This document shows, in pieces, positions 48,335 to 61,719 of a stretch of DNA of 64,000 nucleotides. Under the pieces are notes generated by a model. It searched no databases. It was not told where the DNA came from and worked only from the letters and a program-made list of their open reading frames with translations. Position 1 is the stretch's first letter; every line of letters begins with the position of its first letter. Made by a program: the position numbers and the translations under genes. Origin of the DNA: Saccharothrix luteola (GTDB lineage: Bacteria; Actinomycetota; Actinomycetes; Mycobacteriales; Pseudonocardiaceae); NCBI RefSeq assembly GCF_020859565.1, contig NZ_JAJHUO010000005.1:271661-335660 (forward strand), read 5' to 3'.

Positions 48335-49504
48335 GTGGCGACCACGAGGACGGGCCGCGACCTGGTCCGCGCGGTGGCGATCGCGTGCGTGCTCGCGATC
48401 GTGGCCGCGGTGGCGATGTGGTGGGTGTTCGCGGGCGCGGACAGCCGCCGGGTGACCGCGCTGTTCGGCGCGGCCGTCGGCGTCTACCCGGGCTCGGACG
48501 TGCGGGTGCTCGGCGTGCGCGTCGGCACGATCGAGGAGGTCGAGCCGCAGGGCGCGCTGGTCAAGGTGGTGATGTCGCTCGACCGCGCGGTCAAGGTGCC
48601 CGCGGGCGCGCAGGCGGTCGTGGTCGCGCCCAGCGTGGTCAGCGACCGGTACGTGCAGCTCGCGCCCGCCTACACCGGCGGCGACGTGATGGGCGAGAAC
48701 GCGACCATCCCGCGCGAGCGCACGGCCACCCCCGTCGAGCTGGACGAGCTGTACGCGAGCCTGGACAAGCTGACCACCGCGCTCGGCCCGAACGGGGCCA
48801 ACAAGGACGGCGCGCTGTCGGAGCTGCTCGACTCGGCCGCGAACAACCTCCAGGGCAACGGGCAGGCGCTCGGCGACACCGTCAAGCAGCTCGGTGACGC
48901 CACCCGCACGTTGTCCGGCTCGAAGGACGACCTGTTCGGCACCGTGGACAACCTGCAGAAGTTCACCGGGATGCTGGCCGCGAACGACAGCCAGGTGCGC
49001 GACTTCAACCGGCAGCTGGCCGAGGTCGCCGGTTTCCTCGCCGACGAGCGGGAGAACCTGGGCGCCGCGCTCACCGAGCTGGCCACCGCGCTCGGCCAGG
49101 TGCAGGGCTTCATCCAGGACAACCGGGCCGTGCTCAAGTCGAACGTCGACAAGCTCGCCGGCATCACCCAGATCCTGGTCGACCAGCGCGCGTCGCTGGC
49201 TGAGGCGCTGGACGTCGGGCCGCTGGCGCTGAACAACCTGCAGAACGCCTACAACGCGGCCTCCGGCACGCTCGACACCAGGGCCGACCTGAACGAGCTG
49301 AGCCAGCCGCCGATCGTGCTGATCTGCAAGCTCGTCCAGGGCGTCGAGCCGGGCCGGGTGCCGGGCGTGCTCGCCGAGACGTGCCGCGGGCTGGAGCCGC
49401 TGCTCAGCGGCGCCGTGCCGTTGAAGACGCCCCAGGAGATCGCGACCGACCTCGCCCAGGGCAAGCTGCCGCTGCCCCTGCCGCTCGCGGGGGTGCCCCG
49501 GTGA
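48335..49504 (+). CDS. Mce-family protein D
   Basis: 389-residue Mce protein. N-terminal helix (about 10-28, AVAIACVLAIVAAVAMWWVF), MCE domain (about 35-115, FGAAVGVYPGSDVRVLGVRVGTIEEVEP), helical region with repeated Gln/Leu/Asn heptads, and a C-terminal part with LICKLVQGVEPG and CRGLEPLL. GTG one base after the previous stop. Its stop overlaps the lipoprotein gene. Confidence 0.9.
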   Translation: MATTRTGRDLVRAVAIACVLAIVAAVAMWWVFAGADSRRVTALFGAAVGVYPGSDVRVLGVRVGTIEEVEPQGALVKVVMSLDRAVKVPAGAQAVVVAPSVVSDRYVQLAPAYTGGDVMGENATIPRERTATPVELDELYASLDKLTTALGPNGANKDGALSELLDSAANNLQGNGQALGDTVKQLGDATRTLSGSKDDLFGTVDNLQKFTGMLAANDSQVRDFNRQLAEVAGFLADERENLGAALTELATALGQVQGFIQDNRAVLKSNVDKLAGITQILVDQRASLAEALDVGPLALNNLQNAYNAASGTLDTRADLNELSQPPIVLICKLVQGVEPGRVPGVLAETCRGLEPLLSGAVPLKTPQEIATDLAQGKLPLPLPLAGVPR

Positions 49505-50658
49505 GGCGGTTCGCGGTGCTCGTGGCGAGCGCGCTGGTGCTGACCGGCTGCGGCTCGGGTGGCTTCGACGGCGTGTACAACATGCCGCTGCCCGGCGGCG
49601 CGGACGTCGGCGACCGGCCGTACGAGGTGAAGGTCCGGTTCAAGGACGTGCTCGACCTGGTGCCGCAGGCCGGTGTGAAGGTCAACGACGTGCCGGTCGG
49701 CCGGGTCGACCGGATCGACCTCGGCGCGGACGGCTGGACCGCCGAGGTGACCGTGCTGGTCAACGGCGACGTGAAGCTGCCGGGCAACGCGGTCGCCCGG
49801 CTGCGCCAGTCCGCGCTGCTCGGCGAGAAGTACGTCGAGCTGGCCGGTCCCGCCGAGGGCCGCGAGGAGGGCACCCTGACCGGCGGCTCCGTCATCCCGG
49901 TCGAGCGGACCAACCGCAACCCCGAGGTCGAAGAGGTCTTCGGCGCGCTGTCGATGCTGCTCAACGGCGGTGGCATCGCCCAGCTCCAGGACATCAGCCG
50001 CGAGCTGAACGCCGCCCTGGAGGGCAACGAGCCGCAGATCAGGTCGCTGCTGGACAACCTGAACAAGCTGGTCGGGGACCTCGACGCGCACAAGGGCGAG
50101 ATCACCCGCGCGTTGGACGGCCTCAACCGGCTCGGCGGCACGCTCAACGCCCAGCGCGACCAGATCACCGGCGTGCTGGACGGTTTGGAGCCGGGCCTGA
50201 AGGTGCTCAGCGAGCAGCGCACCCAGCTGGTCACGCTGCTGCAGTCGCTGGACGCGCTGTCCGACGTCGCGGTGGACACGGTGAACAAGTCCAAGGACGA
50301 CCTCGTGGCCGACTTGAAGGCGTTGACGCCGACGCTGCAGAAGCTGGTCGAGTCGGGCACGAACCTGCCCAACGCCTTCGAGCTGCTGCTCACCTACCCG
50401 TTCCCGGACTCGGCGGTGGACGCCATCAAGGGCGACTACACGAACCTGTACGCCGACATCGACCTGAACCTGGGCACGATCGTGGACAACCTGGGCCGGT
50501 CGCGGCAGTCGCCGCTGCCGAGCCTGCCCGGGCTGCCGGGCGTCGACGGCAACGCGCCGTCCCTGCCGCTGCCCCTGCCGAACCTCCCGCTGCCCGGCGT
50601 GCCCGGCCAGTCGGGGCTCGGCGACCTGCTCGGCGGACTGCTCGGAGGTGGGCGGTGA
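49501..50658 (+). CDS. Mce-family lipoprotein E (LprK type)
   Basis: 385-residue Mce protein with a lipoprotein signal peptide, RRFAVLVASALVLTGC, lipidated Cys17, in place of a membrane helix. The MCE domain follows (about 44-120, VRFKDVLDLVPQAGVKVNDVPVGRVDRI and LLGEKYVELAGP), then the helical region and a Pro/Leu/Gly-rich tail. A lipoprotein in the fifth place matches LprK/MceE in mycobacterial operons. GTG start overlaps the previous stop; its stop overlaps the next GTG. Confidence 0.92.
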   Translation: MRRFAVLVASALVLTGCGSGGFDGVYNMPLPGGADVGDRPYEVKVRFKDVLDLVPQAGVKVNDVPVGRVDRIDLGADGWTAEVTVLVNGDVKLPGNAVARLRQSALLGEKYVELAGPAEGREEGTLTGGSVIPVERTNRNPEVEEVFGALSMLLNGGGIAQLQDISRELNAALEGNEPQIRSLLDNLNKLVGDLDAHKGEITRALDGLNRLGGTLNAQRDQITGVLDGLEPGLKVLSEQRTQLVTLLQSLDALSDVAVDTVNKSKDDLVADLKALTPTLQKLVESGTNLPNAFELLLTYPFPDSAVDAIKGDYTNLYADIDLNLGTIVDNLGRSRQSPLPSLPGLPGVDGNAPSLPLPLPNLPLPGVPGQSGLGDLLGGLLGGGR

Positions 50659-51890
50659 TCCCCGGTCGGACCAAGCTCCAGATCGGCGCGTTCGTGCTGA
50701 TCGCGCTGGTCGGCGTGAGCTACGTCGGCGCGCGGTACGTCGGGCTCGGCCGCGTGTTCGGCGCGTCCGGGTACGTGGTGACGATGCAGGTCGCCGAGTC
50801 CGGCGGCGTGTTCACCAACGCCGAGGTGACCTACCGCGGCGTTGCCGTCGGCCGGGTGGGGCAGATGCGGCTGACCGCGGACGGGTTGGAGATCGACCTC
50901 GACATCGACCCGAGCGCGCCGTCGATCCCGTCCGACCTGGAGGCCGTGGTCGCCAACCGGTCCGCGGTGGGCGAGCAGTACGTCGACCTGCGCCCCCGCG
51001 GCGACGACGGGCCGTACCTGGCGGACGGGTCGGTCATCCCGCGGTCGGCCACCAGGACGCCGCCGCCGGTGGACACCCTGCTGACCAACCTCGACGCGTT
51101 CGCCAAATCGGTGCCGACCGAGTCGCTGCGGACCGTGGTGGACGAGCTGGACCTGGCGTTCAACGGCACCGGGCCGGACCTCCAGGTGCTGCTGGACAAC
51201 ACGAAGGTGTTCACCCAGGCGGCGACGGAGCACCTGCCGCAGACCAAGGCGTTGATCGACAGCGGGTTGGTCGTGCTGAACACGCAGGCCGCGCAGGGCG
51301 GCGCGATCAAGTCGTTCTCGGCGGACCTGCGGTCGCTCGCCGAGCAGCTGAAGAACTCCGACGGCGACCTCCGGCGGCTCATCGGCATCTCCCCGCAGGC
51401 CGCCGAGCAGGTGTCGGCGCTGCTGCGGGAGACCGGGCCCAACCTCGGCGTCGTGCTGGCCAACCTGCTGACCACGGGGAACATCCTGGTCACGAGGCTG
51501 GACGGGCTGGAGCAGATCGCCGTCACCTACCCGATCATCGTCGGCGGCGGCTTCACGGTGGCCAAGGGCGACAGCACGGGCGCGCACTTCGGGCTCGCCC
51601 TGAACGTGTTCGACCCGCCGCCGTGCACGGTCGGCTACGACAGCACCACGATCCGGCAGGGCACCGACACCACCCCGGCCGAGTTCAACACGCAGGCCTA
51701 CTGCGCGTTGGCCCGCGGCAGCGCCACCGGGGTGCGGGGCGCCCAGAACGCGCCTTACGGTGGGGTCCCGGTCACGACGCCGACCGGTGACGAGACGTCG
51801 CAGCCCGGCCGGGAACCGACCACCGGCGAGACCGCCGCCGAGGCGCCGCTGCTGACCAGCCTGGGGCAGTTGCTCGGTCTGCCGGGCTGA
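50655..51890 (+). CDS. Mce-family protein F
   Basis: 411-residue Mce protein, last of the six. N-terminal helix (about 9-27, QIGAFVLIALVGVSYVGARYV), MCE domain (about 40-115, AESGGVFTNAEVTYRGVAVGRVGQMRL and VGEQYVDLRP), helical region (about 130-275), then a domain with DPPPCTVGYDST and QAYCALARG cysteines and a Thr/Pro-rich tail. Twelve bases separate it from the first Mce-associated gene. Confidence 0.9.
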   Translation: MIPGRTKLQIGAFVLIALVGVSYVGARYVGLGRVFGASGYVVTMQVAESGGVFTNAEVTYRGVAVGRVGQMRLTADGLEIDLDIDPSAPSIPSDLEAVVANRSAVGEQYVDLRPRGDDGPYLADGSVIPRSATRTPPPVDTLLTNLDAFAKSVPTESLRTVVDELDLAFNGTGPDLQVLLDNTKVFTQAATEHLPQTKALIDSGLVVLNTQAAQGGAIKSFSADLRSLAEQLKNSDGDLRRLIGISPQAAEQVSALLRETGPNLGVVLANLLTTGNILVTRLDGLEQIAVTYPIIVGGGFTVAKGDSTGAHFGLALNVFDPPPCTVGYDSTTIRQGTDTTPAEFNTQAYCALARGSATGVRGAQNAPYGGVPVTTPTGDETSQPGREPTTGETAAEAPLLTSLGQLLGLPG

Positions 51891-51902
51891 GGAGAGGGAC
51901 GG

Positions 51903-52415
51903 ATGGACGTTCGACGTTTTGCGCTGCCGGTCGCGGCGGTGCTCGCGGTCCTGGCCGCCGGCTACGCGGTGTGGGCCGGGGTGTCGTGGTGGAGCGCGTC
52001 GTCCAGCGACTCGGTGGCGTTCTCGCGCGAGCGGGAAGAGGTGCTGCGGGTCGGGCAGGTCGGGATCGCGAACTTCACCACCCTCGACTACAAGAAGGTG
52101 GACGAGGACCTGGACCGGTGGCTGGACTCGTCCACCGGCGAGCTGCGCTCCGAGATCGAGGACGGCCGGGCCGACCGCAAGAAGCAGATCGAGGACGCCA
52201 AGACGGTGACCGTGAGCCGGGTGCTGGACGCGGCCGTCACCGAGCTCGACGCACGGGCCGGGAAGGCGCACCTCATCGCGGTCGTGGAGACCACGGTGAC
52301 GCCGGAGGGCGGGCAGGCGGTGAAGAAGGTCAACCGGTACCAGACGGACCTGGCCCGCACCGACGCCGGTTGGAAGCTCAGCGCGCTGGGGCCGGTCGCG
52401 GCCGGCGGCGCGTGA
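51903..52415 (+). CDS. Mce-associated membrane protein 1
   Basis: 170-residue protein with one N-terminal helix (about 6-29, FALPVAAVLAVLAAGYAVWAGVSWW) and an outer domain of the Mce-associated (Mam, NTF2-like) type, with ANFTTLDYKKVDEDLDRWLDSSTGELRSEI and VETTVTPEGGQAVKKVNRYQTDLARTDAGWKLS. Such proteins follow mce genes in many operons and stabilise the complex. ATG at 51903 with GAGAGGGACGG upstream. Confidence 0.85.
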   Translation: MDVRRFALPVAAVLAVLAAGYAVWAGVSWWSASSSDSVAFSREREEVLRVGQVGIANFTTLDYKKVDEDLDRWLDSSTGELRSEIEDGRADRKKQIEDAKTVTVSRVLDAAVTELDARAGKAHLIAVVETTVTPEGGQAVKKVNRYQTDLARTDAGWKLSALGPVAAGGA

Positions 52416-52424
52416 ACCGAGGAG

Positions 52425-53459
52425 ATGACGTCAGTGCCACCGTCCCGCCGCCGCCCGGTCCCGACCACGCCGACCACCCGGCCCCGCGTCGCCGGCCTGC
52501 GCAAACGCCCCGAGCCGGGCGCCGCGCCCGGGACCGACGCCCCGGTGAACGGCGTCGACGCCGGGACGGCGCCGGCCGCGGACACGCGCCCCGGGCGTGA
52601 GGGCGCCGAACCGACCGCCGCCGAACCGACCGCCGCCGAGCCGACCGCGGACCGCGCCGACACCCTGCCCTCCGACCGCGACATCATGCGCCCGGCCGAG
52701 GTCACGGGCCTGATCGAGCCCCGCGAGGACGACGAGGACGACGAGGACACCGGGAACGGGACCGCCGAGCCCGCGCCGCGCCCACGCCCCACCGGCCGCC
52801 GCAGGCGCACCGGCGAGGCCGTCGCGCCCAGCGTCCTGACCGAGCCCGGCGCGGAGCCCTCGAAGTCCGAAGCCGACGCCTGGGCCGCCCGGCACAACGA
52901 GCCCGCGGACCGCTCGACCCGCCTCGGCGGGTCCGGCCGGGTGCTGCCGATCGCCCTGGTCGTGCTGGCCGCGCTCCTGGTCGGCCTCGGCCTGTGGTTC
53001 CAGGACCGGGCAGGCGAGGTCCGCTACAACCAGGCCCTGGTGGACAGCGCGGGCACGACCGAGGTCGCCGGCCAGGCGCGCGAGGCGGTCGAGAAGGCGT
53101 TCTCCTACAACTACGCGGACGTGTCGGCCACCGAGGAGGCCGCCAACGAGCTGCTCGTCGGCAAGGCCAAGTGCCAGTACAACGCGATCTTCGGCCCGGT
53201 GCGCACGCTCGCGCCCGAGCAGAAGCTCGTGGTCACCGTGAAGGCCGTGTCCAGCGGCGTGACCTCGCTCGACGGCGACCGCGCCACCGTGCTGCTGTTC
53301 CTCGACCAGGTCACCACCCGCACGACCGACAACCAGAGCGGCGGCGGCATCGCGATGATGCGGGTCGGCGCGCAGAAGGTCGACGGCCGGTGGAGGGTCG
53401 ACAGCATGGAGATGTTCGGCCAGAGCGGCGACCAGGCGGCCGAAACCGCCAAGTGCTGA
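52425..53459 (+). CDS. Mce-associated membrane protein 2
   Basis: 344-residue protein. Residues 1-165 are a disordered Pro/Glu/Thr-rich cytoplasmic region with near repeats TAAEPTAAEPTA and a DDEDDEDT acidic patch. One membrane helix (about 174-192, VLPIALVVLAALLVGLGLWF) follows, then a Mam-type domain (AREAVEKAFSYNYADVSATEEAANELLVGKAKCQYNAIF, and WRVDSMEMFG at the end) that parallels its neighbour. Last gene of the mce operon. Confidence 0.85.
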   Translation: MTSVPPSRRRPVPTTPTTRPRVAGLRKRPEPGAAPGTDAPVNGVDAGTAPAADTRPGREGAEPTAAEPTAAEPTADRADTLPSDRDIMRPAEVTGLIEPREDDEDDEDTGNGTAEPAPRPRPTGRRRRTGEAVAPSVLTEPGAEPSKSEADAWAARHNEPADRSTRLGGSGRVLPIALVVLAALLVGLGLWFQDRAGEVRYNQALVDSAGTTEVAGQAREAVEKAFSYNYADVSATEEAANELLVGKAKCQYNAIFGPVRTLAPEQKLVVTVKAVSSGVTSLDGDRATVLLFLDQVTTRTTDNQSGGGIAMMRVGAQKVDGRWRVDSMEMFGQSGDQAAETAKC

Positions 53460-53531
53460 CCGGGCGGCGGCCGGACGGCCTCGCCGGACGTCCACTCAGG
53501 ACTGCGGACCCGATTTCATGCCTCAACACAA

Positions 53532-53547
53532 CGTGATCTGGGTCACA
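53532..53547. promoter_or_regulatory. CRP/GlxR-like site
   Basis: GTGATCTGGGTCAC (53533-53546) fits the cAMP receptor protein pattern GTGA-N6-TCAC, with a further A after it. It lies in the 469-base gap between the mce operon and rpoB, about 270 bases before the likely rpoB start site. A TATTTT at 53635-53640 could be the -10 of a nearer promoter. Confidence 0.4.
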
Positions 53548-53772
53548 TTTGTTCGCCGGTGACCGAACGAAATCGCCACGGTCTTCCTTCGGGGTCTGAA
53601 CGCCCGGTAAAGGTCATGGTTGCTCACGTCCATGTATTTTCGCAGGTCACAGCGGTAACTCCGCGTTATCGCGCCTTGCGCCAGTGGAGTGATCGCCGCG
53701 TGGCATCTTGACTGTGGGCGTCGGCGGGGTCACTCTGTCGGTGAGCACGAGAAAGGTCCTTCCAGGTGCCTC
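53548..53772. other. Rest of the mce-rpoB gap
   Basis: A small inverted repeat GTTCG-N8-CGAAC (53551-53568) follows the CRP-like site. TTGACT (53708-53713) has no good -10 partner. No protein is supported; a 61-codon frame from 53689 lacks a ribosome site. Confidence 0.5.
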
Positions 53773-53801
53773 TCGACAGTTGCCGCGCGCGTGGCTAGAC
53801 T
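53773..53801 (+). promoter_or_regulatory. Promoter of rpoBC
   Basis: TCGACA (53773-53778), 17 bases, TAGACT (53796-53801). Transcription would start near 53808 and leave a 120-base leader before the TTG of rpoB. Confidence 0.6.
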
Positions 53802-53928
53802 GCTCCTTTGCGCTGCCCTCTTTCCGTTTGCCCTTCGCCGAGAGCTGGATTGCCGGGCATCGCCGCACCCTTGACAGCCGTGCCAGTTCCGCTGACTGGC
53901 CAGCTACCTGTCCCTGGAAGGACGCATC

Positions 53929-56900
53929 TTGGCGATCTCTCGCGCGACCAAGGCCACTGCTGCGACCAACTCCACGTCGGGGATTCCCGGAGCGCCGAAG
54001 CGAGTCTCTTTCGCGAAGATCCACGAACCGCTTCAGACGCCCAACCTGCTCGACCTGCAGATCCAGTCGTTCGAATGGCTCACCGGCGACGAGGCGTGGT
54101 TCCAGCGCCGCGTCGACGAAGGTGACGAGGCGCCGACGGGCGGCCTCGAGGAGGTCTTGAACGAGATCTCCCCGATCGAGGACTTCTCCGGCTCGATGTC
54201 GCTCTCCTTCTCCGACCCGCGCTTCGACGAGGTCAAGGCCTCGACCGAGGAGTGCAAGGACAAGGACATGACGTACGCCGCCCCGTTGTTCGTCACGGCG
54301 GAGTTCACCAACCACACCACTGGCGAGATCAAGAGCCAGACGGTGTTCATGGGTGACTTCCCGATGATGACCGACAAGGGCACGTTCATCATCAACGGCA
54401 CCGAGCGGGTCGTGGTTTCCCAGCTCGTCCGCTCGCCGGGTGTCTACTACGACACCGCGATCGACAAGACGACCGACAAGGACGTCTTCAGCGTCAAGAT
54501 CATCCCGTCCCGGGGTGCCTGGCTGGAGTTCGACGTGGACAAGCGCGACACCGTCGGTGTCCGCATCGACCGCAAGCGCCGCCAGCCGGTGACCGTGCTG
54601 CTGAAGGCGCTGGGTTGGACCACCGAGCAGATCCGCGAGCGCTTCTCGTTCAGCGAGACGCTGCTGACGACGCTGGAGAAGGACCACACCGCGGGTACCG
54701 ACGAGGCGTTGCTCGACATCTACCGCAAGCTGCGTCCGGGCGAGCCGCCGACGAAGGAGTCCGCGCAGGCGCTGCTGGAGAACCTGTTCTTCAAGGACAA
54801 GCGCTACGACCTGGCGAAGGTCGGCCGGTACAAGATCAACAAGAAGCTGGGCCTGGCCACGCCGATCTCCACGGGCGTGCTGACCGAGGACGACATCGTC
54901 ACGACGATCGAGTACCTGGTCCGCCTGCACGCTGGTGAGACGTCGATGCAGCCCGGCGACACCGAGGTGCCCGTCGAGGTCGACGACATCGACCACTTCG
55001 GCAACCGCCGCCTGCGCACCGTCGGCGAGCTGATCCAGAACCAGATCCGGGTCGGCCTCTCCCGCATGGAGCGCGTCGTCCGCGAGCGCATGACGACCCA
55101 GGACGTCGAGGCCATCACGCCGCAGACCCTGATCAACATCCGCCCGGTGGTGGCGGCGATCAAGGAGTTCTTCGGCACGTCCCAGCTGTCGCAGTTCATG
55201 GACCAGACGAACCCGCTCGCGGGCCTGACCCACAAGCGCCGCCTGTCGGCGCTGGGCCCGGGTGGTCTGTCCCGTGAGCGCGCCGGCATGGAGGTCCGCG
55301 ACGTCCACCCGTCGCACTACGGCCGCATGTGCCCGATCGAGACGCCGGAAGGCCCGAACATCGGCCTGATCGGCTCGCTGTCCTCCTACGGGCGGGTCAA
55401 CCCGTTCGGCTTCATCGAGACGCCGTACCGCAAGGTCGTCGACGGCCGGGTCACCGACCAGATCGACTACCTGACGGCCGACGAAGAGGACCGCTACGTC
55501 AAGGCGCAGGCGAACGCCAAGATCGACGACGAGGGCAACTTCCTCGAGGACAAGGTCCTGGTCCGCAAGAAGGGCGGCGAGGTCGAGCAGATCGACCCGG
55601 CCGACGTGGACTACATGGACGTCTCGCCGCGGCAGATGGTGTCGGCCGCGACCGCGATGATCCCGTTCCTCGAGCACGACGACGCGAACCGCGCCCTGAT
55701 GGGCGCGAACATGCAGCGCCAGGCGGTGCCGCTGCTGCGCAGCGAGTCGCCGCTGGTCGGCACGGGCATGGAGCTGCGCGCCGCGGTCGACGCCGGTGAC
55801 GTCGTGGTGGCCAAGAAGACCGGTGTGGTCGAGGAGATCTCCGCCGACTACGTCACGGTCATGGCCGACGACGGCTCGCGGCAGACCTACGGCCTGCACA
55901 AGTTCCGCCGGTCCAACCAGGGCACGTGCATCAACCAGAAGCCCATCGTGAACGAGGGCGACCGGGTGCACGAGGGCCAGGTGCTGGCCGACGGCCCGTG
56001 CACCGAGAACGGCGAGATGGCGCTGGGCAAGAACCTGCTCGTCGCGATCATGCCGTGGGAGGGCCACAACTACGAGGACGCGATCATCCTGTCGCAGCGC
56101 CTCGTGCAGGACGACGTCCTGACCTCGATCCACATCGAGGAGCACGAGATCGACGCGCGGGACACCAAGCTGGGCGCCGAGGAGATCACCCGGGACATCC
56201 CGAACGTCTCCGAGGAGGTCCTGGCCGACCTCGACGAGCGCGGCATCATCCGCATCGGCGCCGAGGTCCAGCCCGGCGACATCCTGGTCGGCAAGGTCAC
56301 GCCCAAGGGCGAGACCGAGCTGACCCCGGAGGAGCGCCTGCTCCGCGCGATCTTCGGCGAGAAGGCGCGCGAGGTGCGCGACACGTCGCTGAAGGTGCCG
56401 CACGGCGAGTACGGCAAGGTCATCGGCATCCGCGTGTTCAGCCGCGAGGACGACGACGAGCTGCCCCCCGGCGTGAACGAGCTGGTCCGCGTCTACGTGG
56501 CCCAGAAGCGCAAGATCCAGGACGGTGACAAGCTCGCCGGCCGCCACGGCAACAAGGGCGTCATCGGCAAGATCCTCCCGGTCGAGGACATGCCGTTCCT
56601 CGAGGACGGCACCCCGGTCGACATCGTGCTGAACACGCACGGCGTGCCGCGTCGTATGAACATCGGCCAGGTGTTGGAGACCCACCTCGGGTGGATCGCC
56701 AAGCAGGGCTGGAGCATCAACGGCGACCCGGACTGGGCGAAGAACCTGCCGGCGGAGCTGTACGACGTCGAGCCCGGCACCAAGACCGCCACGCCCGTCT
56801 TCGACGGCGCCAAGGAGGACGAGATCACGGGCCTGCTCGGCTCGACGATCCCGAACCGCGACGGCGAGCGGATGGTCAAGGAGAACGGCAAGGCGGTGCT

Positions 56901-57411
56901 CCTCGACGGGCGCAGCGGCGAGCCGTACCCCTTCCCGGTGTCCGTCGGCTACATGTACATCCTGAAGCTGCTGCACCTGGTCGACGACAAGATCCACGCC
57001 CGCTCGACCGGCCCGTACTCGATGATCACGCAGCAGCCGCTGGGTGGTAAGGCGCAGTTCGGTGGTCAGCGGTTCGGTGAGATGGAGTGCTGGGCGATGC
57101 AGGCGTACGGCGCCGCGTACACGCTCCAGGAACTGCTCACGATCAAGTCCGACGACGTGCTCGGCCGCGTGAAGGTCTACGAGGCCATCGTCAAGGGCGA
57201 GAACATCCCGGAGCCGGGTATCCCGGAGTCCTTCAAGGTGCTGCTCAAGGAGCTCCAGTCGCTGTGCCTCAACGTCGAGGTGCTGTCCTCGGACGGCGCC
57301 GCGATCGAGATGCGCGACGGCGACGACGAAGACCTCGAACGCGCTGCGGCCAACCTCGGCATCAACCTGTCGAGGACCGAGTCGCCGTCCGTGGACGACG
57401 TCGTCAACTGA
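53929..57411 (+). CDS. rpoB: DNA-directed RNA polymerase subunit beta
   Basis: 1160-residue catalytic-core subunit. The TTG at 53929 is chosen because GGAAGGA (53915-53921) sits seven bases before it and the product starts (L/M)AISRATKA, as in relatives. The rifampicin region (about 416-445) reads [20 protein letters not shown]; compared with the E. coli form QNNPLS it has Thr427 and Ala431, while Asp425 and His435 are unchanged. Conserved parts [17 protein letters not shown] and [18 protein letters not shown] are intact. A strong hairpin separates it from rpoC. Confidence 0.98.
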   Translation: MAISRATKATAATNSTSGIPGAPKRVSFAKIHEPLQTPNLLDLQIQSFEWLTGDEAWFQRRVDEGDEAPTGGLEEVLNEISPIEDFSGSMSLSFSDPRFDEVKASTEECKDKDMTYAAPLFVTAEFTNHTTGEIKSQTVFMGDFPMMTDKGTFIINGTERVVVSQLVRSPGVYYDTAIDKTTDKDVFSVKIIPSRGAWLEFDVDKRDTVGVRIDRKRRQPVTVLLKALGWTTEQIRERFSFSETLLTTLEKDHTAGTDEALLDIYRKLRPGEPPTKESAQALLENLFFKDKRYDLAKVGRYKINKKLGLATPISTGVLTEDDIVTTIEYLVRLHAGETSMQPGDTEVPVEVDDIDHFGNRRLRTVGELIQNQIRVGLSRMERVVRERMTTQDVEAITPQTLINIRPVVAAIKEFFGTSQLSQFMDQTNPLAGLTHKRRLSALGPGGLSRERAGMEVRDVHPSHYGRMCPIETPEGPNIGLIGSLSSYGRVNPFGFIETPYRKVVDGRVTDQIDYLTADEEDRYVKAQANAKIDDEGNFLEDKVLVRKKGGEVEQIDPADVDYMDVSPRQMVSAATAMIPFLEHDDANRALMGANMQRQAVPLLRSESPLVGTGMELRAAVDAGDVVVAKKTGVVEEISADYVTVMADDGSRQTYGLHKFRRSNQGTCINQKPIVNEGDRVHEGQVLADGPCTENGEMALGKNLLVAIMPWEGHNYEDAIILSQRLVQDDVLTSIHIEEHEIDARDTKLGAEEITRDIPNVSEEVLADLDERGIIRIGAEVQPGDILVGKVTPKGETELTPEERLLRAIFGEKAREVRDTSLKVPHGEYGKVIGIRVFSREDDDELPPGVNELVRVYVAQKRKIQDGDKLAGRHGNKGVIGKILPVEDMPFLEDGTPVDIVLNTHGVPRRMNIGQVLETHLGWIAKQGWSINGDPDWAKNLPAELYDVEPGTKTATPVFDGAKEDEITGLLGSTIPNRDGERMVKENGKAVLLDGRSGEPYPFPVSVGYMYILKLLHLVDDKIHARSTGPYSMITQQPLGGKAQFGGQRFGEMECWAMQAYGAAYTLQELLTIKSDDVLGRVKVYEAIVKGENIPEPGIPESFKVLLKELQSLCLNVEVLSSDGAAIEMRDGDDEDLERAAANLGINLSRTESPSVDDVVN

Positions 57412-57419
57412 CGCTCGCC

Positions 57420-57461
57420 GGTCACCCGGGGGGATGCCTCCCGCGTCCCCCCGGGGTGACC
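57420..57461 (+). terminator. Hairpin between rpoB and rpoC
   Basis: GGTCACCC-GGGGGGA (57420-57434) pairs with 57446-57461 over 15 positions with one bulged C; the loop is 11 bases. There is no U tract, so it is more likely a processing or pausing element than a full terminator. Confidence 0.55.
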
Positions 57462-57513
57462 AAGCCACCAGCACCCCAAGCAGCACCGAACCAAAAAGGG
57501 GAAGAGAGTAGAC

Positions 57514-61410
<3,897 letters not shown>

Positions 61411-61426
61411 AGCAGCTAGTCCGCTG

Positions 61427-61461
61427 AAAGGCCCCCGGAGCCTCCCGCTCCGGGGGCCTTT
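61427..61461 (+). terminator. Terminator of rpoBC
   Basis: Perfect 14-bp stem AAAGGCCCCCGGAG (61427-61440) with 61448-61461, seven-base loop, ending CCTTTC. Confidence 0.88.
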
Positions 61462-61464
61462 CGC

Positions 61465-61714
61465 GCGTGTCGAACCTTCGCGTCCCGCGTGTCGAACCCT
61501 CAGGACCGGCGTGTCGAACGCTCGCGTCCCGCGTGTCGAACGCTCAGGTACCCCGAGTTCACCGCTCGAACACGTGGAGGGGTGCCGCACGGGCCTGCCG
61601 GGACGTCCTGAGCGTTGAACTCACGGGCCCTGAGCGTTCGACACACGGGGCCTGGAGGTTCGACACGCGGGGCCTGGAGGTTCGACACGCGGGACCTGAG
61701 CGTTCGACACGCGG
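61465..61714. repeat. Large inward-facing inverted-repeat cluster
   Basis: Four direct units of the type GCGTGTCGAACGCTCAGG (61465, 61487, 61509, 61531) are followed, after a partial unit around 61555, by five units in the opposite sense: CCTGAGCGTTGAACTCACGG (61607-61626), CCTGAGCGTTCGACACACGG (61629-61648), two of CCTGGAGGTTCGACACGCGG (61651-61670, 61673-61692) and CCTGAGCGTTCGACACGCGG (61695-61714). It lies between convergent rpoC and the toxin-like gene. The 15-mer TGAGCGTTGAACTCA (61609-61623) is exactly that at 12141-12155. Confidence 0.88.
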
Positions 61715-61719
61715 GGAGG

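Noticed and set aside
53689..53874. A 61-codon leader peptide before rpoB
   Set aside because: No ribosome site, it covers the rpoB promoter, and the product has no features.
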